Shown: positions 8,579 to 18,824, counted from the stretch's first letter. The stretch: 64,000 bases of DNA from Chloroflexota bacterium (GCA_009838965.1 VXQP01000104.1:1-64000), one strand, 5' to 3'. The notes: generated by a model not told the origin, from the sequence alone. Program-made: numbers and translations.

Positions 8579-10087
8579 TCAGGAAACCAGGCCGCTCGCG
8601 GCGGTGCGTGCGACCTCGAGCAGTCCGCCCGGCCAGAACCCAAGCACGAGGATAGCCGCCAGCGTTACCACCAGCGCGAGCCTTCCGGAGAACGCCGCGG
8701 CGATGGGTGTGGCTTCTCCCGTCGGCTGGCGCAGGTACATCGTCCGGATGATGCCGACGTAGTAGTACGCGGAGACGACCGAGTTGACCGCTCCAACGAC
8801 CGCAAGCCAGACGAGGCCCGAGTTCACGGCGGCGTTGAACAGGAACAGTTTGCCCATGAACCCCACCGTCGGCGGGATGCCGGTGAGACCCAGCAACGCG
8901 ACGGCCAGCGCAAGCGCAGCGAGCGGAGCGCGCTTCCCTATGCCCGCCATCGCCTCGATGCGCTCGTCTCCGCTGTGCTGCGTGAGCACGAGGACGGCGA
9001 AGAAGGCCGCCAGCGTCATCGCTGCGTAGCCAGCAAGGTAGAAGAGAACGCTCGAGATGCCGGATGCGTCCGGCGTCTCCTGTCCGTGCGCAGTCACGGC
9101 TGCCACGCCGATGAGCATGTAGCCCGCGTGGGCGATGGCGCTGTAGCCCAGCAGGCGCTTCACGTTGCTCTGCACGATCGCGACGAGGTTCCCTATCGTC
9201 ATCGTGATGGCCGCGAGCACTGCGAAGAGCGTCGACCAGTCTGCCGACGACCCGCCGAGCGCCTCGTAGAACAACCGCAGCACGACGGCGAATGCGGCGG
9301 CCTTGCTGGCCGTCGCCAGGAACGCGCCGACAGGCGTGGGCGCGCCTTCGTACACATCCGGCGTCCACATCTGGAAAGGGACCATGGAGAGCTTGAAGCC
9401 GAAACCGGCGGTCGCAAGGACGGCGCCCGCCATCACGGCCAGCCCTCCGAAGGGCACTGCTGCCGTACCTGCGGCGAGTGACTGCGCGATGGTTGGCGCG
9501 CTGCCGCTGCTCACCACCTGCATCGTTCCCGACGCGCCGTACAGGAACGCGAACCCGTACAGCAGGAATGCCGATGAGACGGCGGAGAGCAACAGGTACT
9601 TCACACCTGCCTCGATGGGCGCGACACGCATCCTGACGAACGCAGCCAGCGCCACGACCGGCAGCGTCGCGAGTTCCAGCGAGACGTAGATGGTGATGAG
9701 GTCGGCTGCGGCTGCCAGCAGCATGAGTCCACTCGCCGAGAAAAGCACCAACCCGCTGAACTCCGACTCATAGGGGCGGAAGCGCTCCGCGTACTCCAGA
9801 CCTGCGATGAGGACGAGGGCGGCGGTCCCGGCTACGAGGAATTTTATATACAGCGCGAACTTGTCGACGATGAGCGAGTCATTGAAGGCGGACTGCGCCC
9901 CGTTCGCGTGTACGTCGTCCCACAGCGCGATGCCGAATGCGAACGTCGCGGCGAGCCCGAGCAGCGCAAGCCCGAGCGTCAGCTGCCGCTGCCGGGAGAC
10001 CAGGCCGGAGAGCACCACGACGGTCGCGGCAACCACGAGCGCAAGCTCAGGTGCGATGAGGAAGAGGTCTTTGCCCGTGATGCCCAA
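8579..10087 (-). CDS. nuoN: NADH-quinone oxidoreductase subunit N
   Basis: Antiporter-like membrane subunit following nuoM; SMVPFQMWTPDVYEGAPTPVGAFLATASKAAAFAVVLR. Confidence 0.93.
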   Translation of the reverse strand: MGITGKDLFLIAPELALVVAATVVVLSGLVSRQRQLTLGLALLGLAATFAFGIALWDDVHANGAQSAFNDSLIVDKFALYIKFLVAGTAALVLIAGLEYAERFRPYESEFSGLVLFSASGLMLLAAAADLITIYVSLELATLPVVALAAFVRMRVAPIEAGVKYLLLSAVSSAFLLYGFAFLYGASGTMQVVSSGSAPTIAQSLAAGTAAVPFGGLAVMAGAVLATAGFGFKLSMVPFQMWTPDVYEGAPTPVGAFLATASKAAAFAVVLRLFYEALGGSSADWSTLFAVLAAITMTIGNLVAIVQSNVKRLLGYSAIAHAGYMLIGVAAVTAHGQETPDASGISSVLFYLAGYAAMTLAAFFAVLVLTQHSGDERIEAMAGIGKRAPLAALALAVALLGLTGIPPTVGFMGKLFLFNAAVNSGLVWLAVVGAVNSVVSAYYYVGIIRTMYLRQPTGEATPIAAAFSGRLALVVTLAAILVLGFWPGGLLEVARTAASGLVS

Positions 10088-10090
10088 GCG

Positions 10091-11602
10091 CTAGCCTCCG
10101 CGTCCTGCAACGAAGGACGCGCTTTCGGCGAAGGACGCGATGATGGGCGCGATACCGGCGTCGAACACGTCCGTCAGCAGCGCCGGATAGACCCCGAACA
10201 CGAAGATGGGCACGATCAGTACGCCCATCGCGGCGACGTCCACGCGTGTCGCATCCTGGAGGTGCGCCCACCGCTCCAGAGGCGGGCCGAACATCGTGCG
10301 CTGTGCCGTCCACAGGATGTAGCCCGCCGCGAGCACGACGCCGAACGCGCACAGCGCGGTCGCCAGCCCGTATGCCGGGAACGTGCCGAGGAACACCATG
10401 ATCTCCGCGGCGAAGCCGCTTGTCGTCGGCAGGCCGAGCGACGCCAGCCCCGCGACCATGAAACCGATGGCGATGAGCGGCATGCGGCCCGAGAGCCCGC
10501 CCATGTCCGCGATGTGCCGGGTGTGGGCGCGGTCGTAGACCAGCCCGACGACCACGAACAGCAGTCCCGTGATCGTCCCGTGGGTGAACAGCTGCATCGC
10601 CGCCCCGTTCAGCCCCGTGCCGTCCAACTGCGCCGCCCCTGCGCCGACCGACGCCAGTCCCAGCACAACGAACCCCATATGGCTCACGCTGCTGTACGCG
10701 ACGAGGCGTTTCAGGTCGGTCTGGCGCATGACGATGAACGCGCCGTACAAGACGTTCACGACCGCGAGCATCGCCAGCAGCGGCGCGGCTGCAGCGAGTT
10801 CGTCCGGGAACATGCCCGCGTTGATGCGGAGGAGGCCGTAGCCACCCATCTTCAGGAGCACGCCCGCGAGCATCACGCTCACGGCCGTCGGCGCGTCCGT
10901 GTGCGCGTCCGGCAGCCACGTGTGCAGCGGCACGATGGGCAGCTTCACCGCGAACGCGACCAGGAATCCGCTGAACACGAGCGACGACGGCACGATGAGG
11001 TTCGTCAGGTCCTTGTGGATGAGCGCGGTCATGTCGAACGTGCGCTCGCCCGCCGGGAACGAGAAGTAGAGCGCGAGGATGGCCGCGAACATGAACGCCG
11101 AGCCGAGGAACGTGAACAGCAGGAACTTCATCGCCGAGTAGTCCTTGCGCCCCGTCCCCCAGATGGAGATGAGGAAGAACATCGGCACGAGTTCCAGCTC
11201 CCAGAATATGAAGAACAGGATCAGGTCGAGCGACGCGAAGACGCCCATGACCGCGCCCTGCAGCAGCAGCAGCCACATGAAGTACTCGCGGACGCGCGTC
11301 TCTACCCGCCACGATACCAGCACAGCCGCCACGCCGAGGATGCCGTTCAGCAGCACCAGCGGCGCGCTCAGGCCGTCCACGCCCATCAGGAACTCGATGC
11401 CGAACGCGGAGACCCACGGCGCGCGCTGCACGAACTGATATGTGTCTCCCTGCGCGTTGAAGATGACGTACATGGAGATGGTCAGCCCCAGCTCCGCCAG
11501 CACGGTCGTCAGCGCGATGAGCCGCGTCGTCCGTGCGGAGCCGCGCACCGCCATCGCCAGCGCGGCGCCGATCATCGGTACGAATGTGATTGCGGTCAGC
11601 AT
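10091..11602 (-). CDS. nuoM: NADH-quinone oxidoreductase subunit M
   Basis: KLPIVPLHTWLPDAHTDAPTAVSVMLAGVLLKMGGYGLLRI; VAYSSVSHMGFVVLG. Confidence 0.95.
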   Translation of the reverse strand: MLTAITFVPMIGAALAMAVRGSARTTRLIALTTVLAELGLTISMYVIFNAQGDTYQFVQRAPWVSAFGIEFLMGVDGLSAPLVLLNGILGVAAVLVSWRVETRVREYFMWLLLLQGAVMGVFASLDLILFFIFWELELVPMFFLISIWGTGRKDYSAMKFLLFTFLGSAFMFAAILALYFSFPAGERTFDMTALIHKDLTNLIVPSSLVFSGFLVAFAVKLPIVPLHTWLPDAHTDAPTAVSVMLAGVLLKMGGYGLLRINAGMFPDELAAAAPLLAMLAVVNVLYGAFIVMRQTDLKRLVAYSSVSHMGFVVLGLASVGAGAAQLDGTGLNGAAMQLFTHGTITGLLFVVVGLVYDRAHTRHIADMGGLSGRMPLIAIGFMVAGLASLGLPTTSGFAAEIMVFLGTFPAYGLATALCAFGVVLAAGYILWTAQRTMFGPPLERWAHLQDATRVDVAAMGVLIVPIFVFGVYPALLTDVFDAGIAPIIASFAESASFVAGRGG

Positions 11603-11606
11603 CTGC

Positions 11607-13616
11607 TCAGCGTTGCATCAGGTAGAAGATGAGGATCACCGCCGCGCCCATCGAGACCCCCACGCCGTACACCTGGATGTGGCCTGTCTGGAGCTGGGCG
11701 ATGGCGCGTCCGCTGTTGCGCCCCAGCCAGCCTGCCAGGTCGGCCACGCCGTCCACGATCCGGCGGTCGAACCAGTCGGAAACGAGGAACAGCCCGCGGT
11801 AGAGCGCGCGGCGGACGATGAGGTCCTCGTACAGCGCGTCCATGTAGAAGCGCTCCGCCAGCAGGCGGTGTCCCCACCGCCACAGGCGTCCGAGCCCGTC
11901 GAACGACACGGTGCGGGTTCCGTAAACGAGCACCGCCAGCCCTATCCCGGCGACCGCCACCACGGTGGACGCGAGCGCGATGCCGATGTTGAATTTCGGC
12001 GCGTCCTCGTGCAGCAGGTGCGAGAACCAGTGCGCGGGCACCGGCCCGAGATCGATGAGTGAGTTCGCCACGAACCCGGAGCCGACCGCGAACACCGCCA
12101 GCACGATGAGCGGCAGCGTCATCACGCGCGACGACTCGTGCTGGTGCACCTCGTGGTGCGCCTCGTCCGGTATGCGCTCCTCGTGCGGGACCGAATCGAT
12201 GCCGCCCCGGAACTCGCCGTGGAACGACATGATGATGAGGCGGAAGACGTAGAACGCTGTCATGAACGCCGCGGCGAGCGCCAGCCAGAACACGAGCTGC
12301 GAGACGCCGGTGTTCGCCGCGTGCGCTCCGCTCCACGCCGTGGTCAGGATCTCGTCCTTGCTCCAGAAGCCTGCGAGCGGGAATATCCCCGCGAGACTCA
12401 GCCCGCCGACGAGTGTCGTCAGGTACGTGATGGGCATCCAGCGCCGGATGCCGCCCATGTACCGCATGTCGAACGTGTGCACCGAGTGGTGCACCGAGCC
12501 TGCGCCCAGGAAGAGCAGGCACTTGAAGAAGGCGTGATTGAACAGGTGGAACATCGCCACGCCCGGCGCGCCCACCCCCAGTGCAAGGAACATATAGCCC
12601 AGCTGGCTGACGGTCGAGAACGCGAGCACGCGCTTGATGTCGTTCGCTGCCAATCCCATGGCAGCCGCGAACACGGCGGTGAACCCACCGATGATGGCGA
12701 CCGTGTTCATCGCCGCCGCGCTCTCCTCGAACAGCCCGAACAGCCGCGCGACGAGGAACACGCCGGCGGCGACCATCGTGGCCGCGTGGATCAGCGAACT
12801 GACCGGCGTCGGGCCCTCCATCGCGTCCGGCAGCCACGTGTGCAGCGGGAACTGCGCCGACTTGCCAGCCGCGCCCGCGAACAGCCCCAGCGCCACCCAG
12901 GTCGCAATGCCTGCCGACAGCATCGGCGCGGCATCGAGGATGGCCGGTATCTCGAACGGGTTCAGCCCCAGCGCCGTGAACTCGCCCCGGTTCAGGAACA
13001 GGTAGAGGATGCCGAGCATGAACCCGAAGTCCCCGATCCTCGTGACGATGAACGCCTTCTTAGCCGCCGCGGCCGCTGCCGGGCGGTGGTACCAGAACCC
13101 GATGAGCAGGTAGGAGAAGAGCCCCACCAGCTCCCAGAACACGAACAGCTGGATGAGGTTGTACGCCAGCACCAGCCCCAGCATGGAGGCGGTGAACAGC
13201 GACATGTAGGTGAAGTAGCGGGGGTAGTCGCTCCACGTGCCGTTCGCGTCGTGCTCGTCCTTGCGCATGTAGCCGAGCGAGAACACCTGCACGACCGTGC
13301 TGACGCCCGAGACGACCGCCGCCATGATGGCCGAGAGCGGGTCCAGCAGGATGCCCACCGTCATCCGGAAGCCGTCCTGGGCCCCGATGGCGCCGACGGC
13401 GAACCACGCATGCGGCTCGTAGCCCGCGTCGCCGTTCCCCATCGCGCCGTTGACGGCGATGAGGCTCAGCACGAACGCAGCGCCGGTGCCGGCGATGCCC
13501 ACGTATCCGGCGTACTGCCAGAGCGAGCGGCTCCACGGCCGGAGCACGGCGATGCTGAACACCCCCGCGAGGAGCGGCAGGCCGATGATGAGCCAGGCTG
13601 CTGCTTCGGGGAGCAT
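11607..13616 (-). CDS. nuoL: NADH-quinone oxidoreductase subunit L
   Basis: GKSAQFPLHTWLPDAMEGPTPVSSLIHAATMVAAGVFLVARL. Confidence 0.95.
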   Translation of the reverse strand: MLPEAAAWLIIGLPLLAGVFSIAVLRPWSRSLWQYAGYVGIAGTGAAFVLSLIAVNGAMGNGDAGYEPHAWFAVGAIGAQDGFRMTVGILLDPLSAIMAAVVSGVSTVVQVFSLGYMRKDEHDANGTWSDYPRYFTYMSLFTASMLGLVLAYNLIQLFVFWELVGLFSYLLIGFWYHRPAAAAAAKKAFIVTRIGDFGFMLGILYLFLNRGEFTALGLNPFEIPAILDAAPMLSAGIATWVALGLFAGAAGKSAQFPLHTWLPDAMEGPTPVSSLIHAATMVAAGVFLVARLFGLFEESAAAMNTVAIIGGFTAVFAAAMGLAANDIKRVLAFSTVSQLGYMFLALGVGAPGVAMFHLFNHAFFKCLLFLGAGSVHHSVHTFDMRYMGGIRRWMPITYLTTLVGGLSLAGIFPLAGFWSKDEILTTAWSGAHAANTGVSQLVFWLALAAAFMTAFYVFRLIIMSFHGEFRGGIDSVPHEERIPDEAHHEVHQHESSRVMTLPLIVLAVFAVGSGFVANSLIDLGPVPAHWFSHLLHEDAPKFNIGIALASTVVAVAGIGLAVLVYGTRTVSFDGLGRLWRWGHRLLAERFYMDALYEDLIVRRALYRGLFLVSDWFDRRIVDGVADLAGWLGRNSGRAIAQLQTGHIQVYGVGVSMGAAVILIFYLMQR

Positions 13617-13619
13617 CGC

Positions 13620-13814
13620 TTACAGCTTCCTCAGTATCTCGTCAGCCACGTGCTCGCGGCCTCGCGGCACCATGACGCGGAACGCCGACGTCTCGCTGTA
13701 TTCGAGGAGGCCGCCTTCCGGCAGCAGGCGCACGGGCAGGCCCTCGCCCTCGAGGATCTCCTTCCACATCTCGGCGAGCATCAGGTTCGGCGCCTTCTTG
13801 TAGTCAACCCACAT
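13620..13814 (-). CDS. small DUF2007-like protein embedded in the nuo operon
   Basis: MWVDYKKAPNLMLAEMWKEILEGEGLPVRLLPEGGLLEYSETSAFRVMVPRGREHVADEILRKL; tightly packed between nuoK and nuoL. Confidence 0.65.
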   Translation of the reverse strand: MWVDYKKAPNLMLAEMWKEILEGEGLPVRLLPEGGLLEYSETSAFRVMVPRGREHVADEILRKL

Positions 13815-13824
13815 ACGAGTCCCG

Positions 13825-14169
13825 CTAACGCCGCAGCGTGCTCAAGTCTGAGATATGGATAGTGTCGCGTCTTCGGGCCAGCGCGATGATGAGCGCGAGC
13901 CCCAGCGCGACCTCCGCCGCCGCGACGACGATGACGAACACCGCCAGCGTCTGCCCCTCCAGCACGAAACGCTCCACGTCCGTGCCCGCTCCGGGGAACC
14001 GCAACGACGCCGGAACCGTGTAGCGCGAGAACGCGACCAGCGCCACGTTCACCGCGTTGAACATGATCTCCACGGACATGATCACGGCGATGATGTGCCT
14101 GCGCGACAGCACCCCGTACAGTCCGATACAGAACAGGACCGCTGAGATGATGAGCAGCCGCTCAAGCAT
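13825..14169 (-). CDS. nuoK: NADH-quinone oxidoreductase subunit K
   Basis: IISAVLFCIGLYGVLSRRHIIAVIMSVEIMFNAVNVALVAFSR. Confidence 0.92.
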   Translation of the reverse strand: MLERLLIISAVLFCIGLYGVLSRRHIIAVIMSVEIMFNAVNVALVAFSRYTVPASLRFPGAGTDVERFVLEGQTLAVFVIVVAAAEVALGLALIIALARRRDTIHISDLSTLRR

Positions 14170-14689
14170 CGTGCCGCTCCCGTACGAGCGAAAGCGCTCC
14201 GATGACTGCCGCGAGCAGCAGTACGCCCGCGACCTCGAACGCCAGCACGTAGTCGCTCAGCAGCAGCCGCCCCAGCTGGGTCGGCGTCTCCACGAACACC
14301 GTGGCGATCGGCCCCGGCAGCGAGTCCGGCAGCAGCGCCCACTCCGCCTGCACGATGCTGTACGCGAGCGCTCCGAGCAGTGCTATGCCCATCATCAGCG
14401 CCACGGGCTGCACGGCGGTCGAGCGGTTCCCGGTGTCCACGTCGCGCGTCATCATCACCGCGAATATCACCAGCACCGCGATGCCGCCGCCGTAGACCAG
14501 CACCTGTACGACCGCGAGGAACTCGGCGTTCACCATCGCGAAGATCCCCGCGATGCCCAGGAAGCTCACGACGAGCATGAGCGCCGCCCGGAAGATGCTG
14601 CGCAGGTGCACCACCAGCGCAGCCGACCCGATGGTGACCACCGCCAGAGCCCAGAACACGATCTCGGAGAAGAGGTTGTCGAACGCCAC
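14162..14689 (-). CDS. nuoJ: NADH-quinone oxidoreductase subunit J
   Basis: VAFDNLFSEIVFWALAVVTIGSAALVVHLRSIFRAALMLVVSFLGIAGIFAMVNAEFLAVVQVLVYGGGIAVLVIFAVMMTRD; GTG start inferred at 14689. Confidence 0.9.
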   Translation of the reverse strand: MAFDNLFSEIVFWALAVVTIGSAALVVHLRSIFRAALMLVVSFLGIAGIFAMVNAEFLAVVQVLVYGGGIAVLVIFAVMMTRDVDTGNRSTAVQPVALMMGIALLGALAYSIVQAEWALLPDSLPGPIATVFVETPTQLGRLLLSDYVLAFEVAGVLLLAAVIGALSLVRERHDA

Positions 14690-14691
14690 GG

Positions 14692-15285
14692 CTAACGCTC
14701 GCCTCCGTAGTCGCCCGCGGCGCTGGACCGGTGGTCCATCTCTTCCGGCATCTGTCCGGGACGCTTGGGATGCCAGAGGAACGGCTCGCGTCCGACGCTC
14801 TCCCACTCCTGGGGCGCGTCGTGGTGCGGGTCTGCCTTCTCGCGCTCCAGCTGAGGCCGGAACCAGGTGCTCGGGTGCTTCTCCCGCTCCTTGAGCGTGT
14901 CGATATCGATCACGAGGTCGGCCCGGCGGTAACGCGCGGCTTCGAAACCGGAGCCCATGTGCAGCGCGTCGTAGGGACATGCCTCGACGCACAGCCCGCA
15001 GTACATGCAGCGCGCCTGGTCTATGTCGAACACGTCCACCTTGTAGCTGCCGCCGTCCTGCTCGTTGCCCCCGTCCGGGTCGGTGACGATGCGGATGATG
15101 CCGAGCGGGCAGTACTTCGCGCAGCTCGCGCAGCCCGTGCACCGCTGCTCGTACCACGTGAACTCCTGCCCGCGGAAGCGCGGGTGCTGCGGGATGCGCG
15201 CCTCCGGGTACTGGACCGTGAACGGGCGCCGCACGAGGTTGCGGAGCGTCACGCCCAGCCCGCGCAGGATGCCTTCGCCGTACAT
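14692..15285 (-). CDS. nuoI: NADH-quinone oxidoreductase subunit I
   Basis: Two 4Fe-4S motifs CTGCASCAKYCP and CMYCGLCVEACP; ATG at 15285 inside a longer read-through ORF. Confidence 0.93.
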   Translation of the reverse strand: MYGEGILRGLGVTLRNLVRRPFTVQYPEARIPQHPRFRGQEFTWYEQRCTGCASCAKYCPLGIIRIVTDPDGGNEQDGGSYKVDVFDIDQARCMYCGLCVEACPYDALHMGSGFEAARYRRADLVIDIDTLKEREKHPSTWFRPQLEREKADPHHDAPQEWESVGREPFLWHPKRPGQMPEEMDHRSSAAGDYGGER

Positions 15286-16457
15286 CAGCGGCCCTCCGTC
15301 GAGAACGCCGCTGCTACCGGTGGTGCGGTGCGCAGCGACACGACCTTCGACCAGAGCACTGCCGCCGGTATCGTGACGGCCCAGTTGATCGCCGACATGA
15401 TGCCCAGCTCCGCCGTGCTCGGCTCCGGCCAGACGATGATCTCCGCTGCGAGCAGCAGCACGTTGATCAGGCTCAGCGGGAAGAGGTACTTCCACGCGAC
15501 TGCGAGTATCTGGTCGAGCCGGTATCGCGGCAGCGTCGCGCGCACCCATATCGCCACGAACACGAAGCCCGCCACCTTGAGGAGGAACCAGACGTGGGAC
15601 GGCAGGATCGGCCACTCCCAGCCCTGCAGGAAGAGCACGGCGAAGATGGCTCCTGCCACGACGGTGTTCGTGAACTCCGCCAGCATGAACACGCCGTACT
15701 TCATCCCGCTGTACTCGGTCATGTACCCCGCGACCAGCTCCGATTCCGCCTCTGTGACGTCGAACGGCGCGCGGTTGAGCTCCGCCGACACGGCTGCGAG
15801 GAAGATGAGCGCCCCCAGCGGCGTCACGATCAGGAACGGCAGCGCCTGCGCCTCCACCACGTCGACCAGCGACATCGACTGTGCAAGCACCGTGACGCCC
15901 AGCAGCGCCATAACCAGCGGCACCTCGTAGCTCACCAGCATCGCTACCGCGCGCATGCTCCCGAACAGCGAGAAGCTGTTGGGCGACGCGTACCCCGCCA
16001 TCATCACCGCTATCGTCGAGATGCCGCTCACCGCCGCGATGTACAGCACCGCGACGTTCAGGTCGGCGACCCACGAGCCCGCGCCGAACGGGATGACCGC
16101 CAGCACGAGCAGCGTCGGAGCGAGCATCACTACGGGCGCGAGCGTGAACACGATGCGGTCGGCGCCCAGCGCGATGATGTCTTCTTTCGTGATGAGTTTG
16201 ATCGCGTCGGCTATGGGCTGGAGCACGCCGAACGGCCCTGCCCGGTTCGGTCCCAATCTCCCCTGGAAGCGGCCGAGCAGCCTGCGCTCGAACCACGTGT
16301 ACAACGTTCCGATGGCCATGACGGCGTTCGTGACCAGCAGGATGATGGCCATTCCCGCAGCCGCGTACGCGACCCACGACCACTCCTCGCCCAGCAGGTC
16401 CTGCACGAACTGGTAGACGTTCCGGTAGATGACGTTCCCTGCGAGCGTCTCGCCCAT
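15285..16457 (-). CDS. nuoH: NADH-quinone oxidoreductase subunit H
   Basis: WFERRLLGRFQGRLGPNRAGPFGVLQPIADAIKLITKED; FDVTEAESELVAGYMTEYSG. Confidence 0.95.
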   Translation of the reverse strand: MGETLAGNVIYRNVYQFVQDLLGEEWSWVAYAAAGMAIILLVTNAVMAIGTLYTWFERRLLGRFQGRLGPNRAGPFGVLQPIADAIKLITKEDIIALGADRIVFTLAPVVMLAPTLLVLAVIPFGAGSWVADLNVAVLYIAAVSGISTIAVMMAGYASPNSFSLFGSMRAVAMLVSYEVPLVMALLGVTVLAQSMSLVDVVEAQALPFLIVTPLGALIFLAAVSAELNRAPFDVTEAESELVAGYMTEYSGMKYGVFMLAEFTNTVVAGAIFAVLFLQGWEWPILPSHVWFLLKVAGFVFVAIWVRATLPRYRLDQILAVAWKYLFPLSLINVLLLAAEIIVWPEPSTAELGIMSAINWAVTIPAAVLWSKVVSLRTAPPVAAAFSTEGR

Positions 16458-17563
16458 CAGCGGTCAACCTCGCCCATGTTGAAGTCGAGGCTGCCGAGCG
16501 TCACGATGGCGTCCGCCAGCTTCCATCCCACGAGCATCTCCCTGAACAGCGTGAGACTCATGAAGGACGGGGAGCGCACGTGGCAGCGGTACGGCGCTAT
16601 CGTGCCGTCGCTCACGAGGTAGAACCCCAGTTCGCCCTTGGGCGCCTCGATGGGCACGTACGCTTCGCCCGGAGGCGGACGGAAGAGCATCGCCATCGTC
16701 GTCCGCACCGGCCCCGGCTCGATCTGCTCGCAGCACTGCTCGATGATGCGGAGCGACTGCCGCACCTCCAGCATCCGCACCCAGAACCGGTCGTAGTTGT
16801 CGCCGCCCTCGCACGTCGGCACGTCGAACTCGACGCGGTCGTACACGTCGTAGGGCGCGGCCTTGCGCCAGTCCCATTCGACGCCGGACGCCCGCAGGAT
16901 GGGGCCCGTGAACGACGCTGCGATGGCGTCCTCCGCCGAGACCGGTGCGACACCTATGGCGCGACTCCGCACGATCTCGCTGTCGAACACCAGCGCCTGC
17001 AACTCGTCCGCGTAGCCCGGCATGTCGTCCAGGAAGGAGCGCAGGGCGGGCCAGAACTCGTCCGGGGTGTCCTGCAGCACGCCTCCGATGCGCATGTACG
17101 TGAGTGTGATGCGCGCACCGCACAGCATCTCGAACATGTCCAGGATGCGCTCGCGCTCGCGGAACGCGTACATCAGCGCCGTTCCGCCGAACACGCCGAG
17201 TTCCTGCAGGAAGAACCCCACGCCGATGAGATGGCTCGCGATGCGCTGCAGTTCCGCAGCGATGACGCGCAGGTACTTCCCGCGGTCCGGCGGCTCGATG
17301 CCCACCAGACGCTCGCACGAGAGCACGAAGGCCTGGTTGTTCGTCATCGACGCGACGTAGTCCAGCCGGTCGGTGAGCGTGATGACCTGGGTGTACTGCC
17401 GCTCCTCCGCCAGCTTCTCCGTGCCCCGGTGCAGGTAGCCGATGACCGGCTCGGCGTCGAGGATGTTCTCGCCGTCGAACGTCAGCTTCATGCGGAACAC
17501 GCCGTGAGTGCTCGGGTGATGCGGCCCCACGTTGACGACGACGGGCTCGGTGCGCATCGTCAT
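16457..17563 (-). CDS. nuoD: NADH-quinone oxidoreductase subunit D
   Basis: VVVNVGPHHPSTHGVFRMKLTFDGENILDAEPVIGYLHRGTEKLAE; C-terminal SLDFNMGEVDR. Confidence 0.95.
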   Translation of the reverse strand: MTMRTEPVVVNVGPHHPSTHGVFRMKLTFDGENILDAEPVIGYLHRGTEKLAEERQYTQVITLTDRLDYVASMTNNQAFVLSCERLVGIEPPDRGKYLRVIAAELQRIASHLIGVGFFLQELGVFGGTALMYAFRERERILDMFEMLCGARITLTYMRIGGVLQDTPDEFWPALRSFLDDMPGYADELQALVFDSEIVRSRAIGVAPVSAEDAIAASFTGPILRASGVEWDWRKAAPYDVYDRVEFDVPTCEGGDNYDRFWVRMLEVRQSLRIIEQCCEQIEPGPVRTTMAMLFRPPPGEAYVPIEAPKGELGFYLVSDGTIAPYRCHVRSPSFMSLTLFREMLVGWKLADAIVTLGSLDFNMGEVDR

Positions 17564-17565
17564 CG

Positions 17566-18042
17566 TCAGCCCCCCTGCGGCCACGAGTACGGGAGCGGCG
17601 GCTCCAGGTAGTCCCGCCGGAGCGGGTGGCCCTGGAACCCCTCCCATGTGAGGATGCGCTTGAGGTTCGGGTGGCCGTCGAAGCCCACGCCCATCAGGTC
17701 CCACGCCTCGCGCTCCTGGAGCGTCGCGCCGCGCCATACGCCGGTGACGCTCGGCAGCGAGACGTCGTCGCGCCCGTACACCCGGGCCTTCAGGATGGCG
17801 GTCGCGTTCCTGCTAAGGGACGTGAGGTGGTAGACGACCTCGAAGTACTCGACGTAGTCCACCGCCGTGAGCGACCCGAGCATCTGGTAGTCGTGCGCGG
17901 GGTCGTCCCGGAGGAACGCGCACACGTCCGCTATCGCGCTCGGCTCGATCCACACGGCGCTCTCGTCCGACTCGACGACGGCGTCCGGGAACGGGGAGCG
18001 CAGCGACTCGGCGAGCGCGTTGCCTGCCGTCGCGGTCGTCAT
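17566..18042 (-). CDS. nuoC: NADH-quinone oxidoreductase subunit C
   Basis: [73 protein letters not shown]. Confidence 0.93.
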   Translation of the reverse strand: MTTATAGNALAESLRSPFPDAVVESDESAVWIEPSAIADVCAFLRDDPAHDYQMLGSLTAVDYVEYFEVVYHLTSLSRNATAILKARVYGRDDVSLPSVTGVWRGATLQEREAWDLMGVGFDGHPNLKRILTWEGFQGHPLRRDYLEPPLPYSWPQGG

Positions 18043-18713
18043 GCGCGGTCCACTCCGGCGGCGTCCTGCCCGACGCTGTACCGCTTGATCTTCTCGTGCA
18101 ACTGCATGATGCCGTAGAGCAGGGCGTCTGGGCGGGGCGGGCATCCCGGCACGTACACGTCCACAGGTACGATGTGGTTCACTCCCGGCACGACGCTGTA
18201 ACCCTGGTAGTACGGGCCGCCGCTGGTCGCACAGACGCCCATCGCGATGACCCACTTCGGCTCCGCCATCTGGTCGTAGATGCGGCGCACGGCAGGCGCC
18301 ATCTTCCACGTGAGCGTGCCGGACACGATGAGCAGGTCGGCCTGGCGGGGCGTCGCGCGCATCGCTTCCATGCCGAATCGCGCGAGGTCGAACCGCGACA
18401 TCGCCGAGGCGATCATCTCGAACACGCAGCACGCGAGCCCGAACGCCACGGGCCACACCGCGGAGCGGCGGCCCCAGTTCAGCAGCGCGTCCACAGACGT
18501 GACCGCCACATTATTGGCGATATCTTCGGGTATCCGGATGGCGGGGTCGGGGAACGCTTCCTGCGCGTTCCACTTCAACTGCTCGACCGCCTCGCCTTCG
18601 ATGCGGTCGACGTCCCAGCCGGGCATCGTCTGCCCGTAGACCGCGCCGTGCTCCTCCGCTCCGGTCAGGAGAGAAGGCGCGGACAGAGGCGCGTGCTCGT
18701 TCGGGTTGACCAT
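18039..18713 (-). CDS. nuoB: NADH-quinone oxidoreductase subunit B
   Basis: [58 protein letters not shown]; start could be further downstream. Confidence 0.93.
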   Translation of the reverse strand: MVNPNEHAPLSAPSLLTGAEEHGAVYGQTMPGWDVDRIEGEAVEQLKWNAQEAFPDPAIRIPEDIANNVAVTSVDALLNWGRRSAVWPVAFGLACCVFEMIASAMSRFDLARFGMEAMRATPRQADLLIVSGTLTWKMAPAVRRIYDQMAEPKWVIAMGVCATSGGPYYQGYSVVPGVNHIVPVDVYVPGCPPRPDALLYGIMQLHEKIKRYSVGQDAAGVDRA

Positions 18714-18824
18714 GGCCTGCTCGGCAGACTCCCTCCCGGTGGGGTTTGAACCCCACGGATTCAGGGGTGACCACGAGCGCGAGCATAGCACAGCAGGAGC
18801 GTAAGTGAAACGCTGCACAATCGT

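Noticed and set aside
6685-8655. 656-aa plus-strand ORF
   Set aside because: Antisense shadow of the DUF3291-like, SDR and methyltransferase genes.
9908-11632. 574-aa plus-strand ORF rich in R/H/E
   Set aside because: Antisense shadow of nuoM/nuoN; low-complexity composition.
12138-13862. 574-aa plus-strand ORF rich in R/H/E
   Set aside because: Antisense shadow of nuoL; low-complexity composition.
18735-18765. tRNA T-arm-like sequence (GGGGTTCAAACCCC on the minus strand)
   Set aside because: The loop is the wrong length and no matching acceptor, D or anticodon arms could be found upstream; treated as a simple hairpin.
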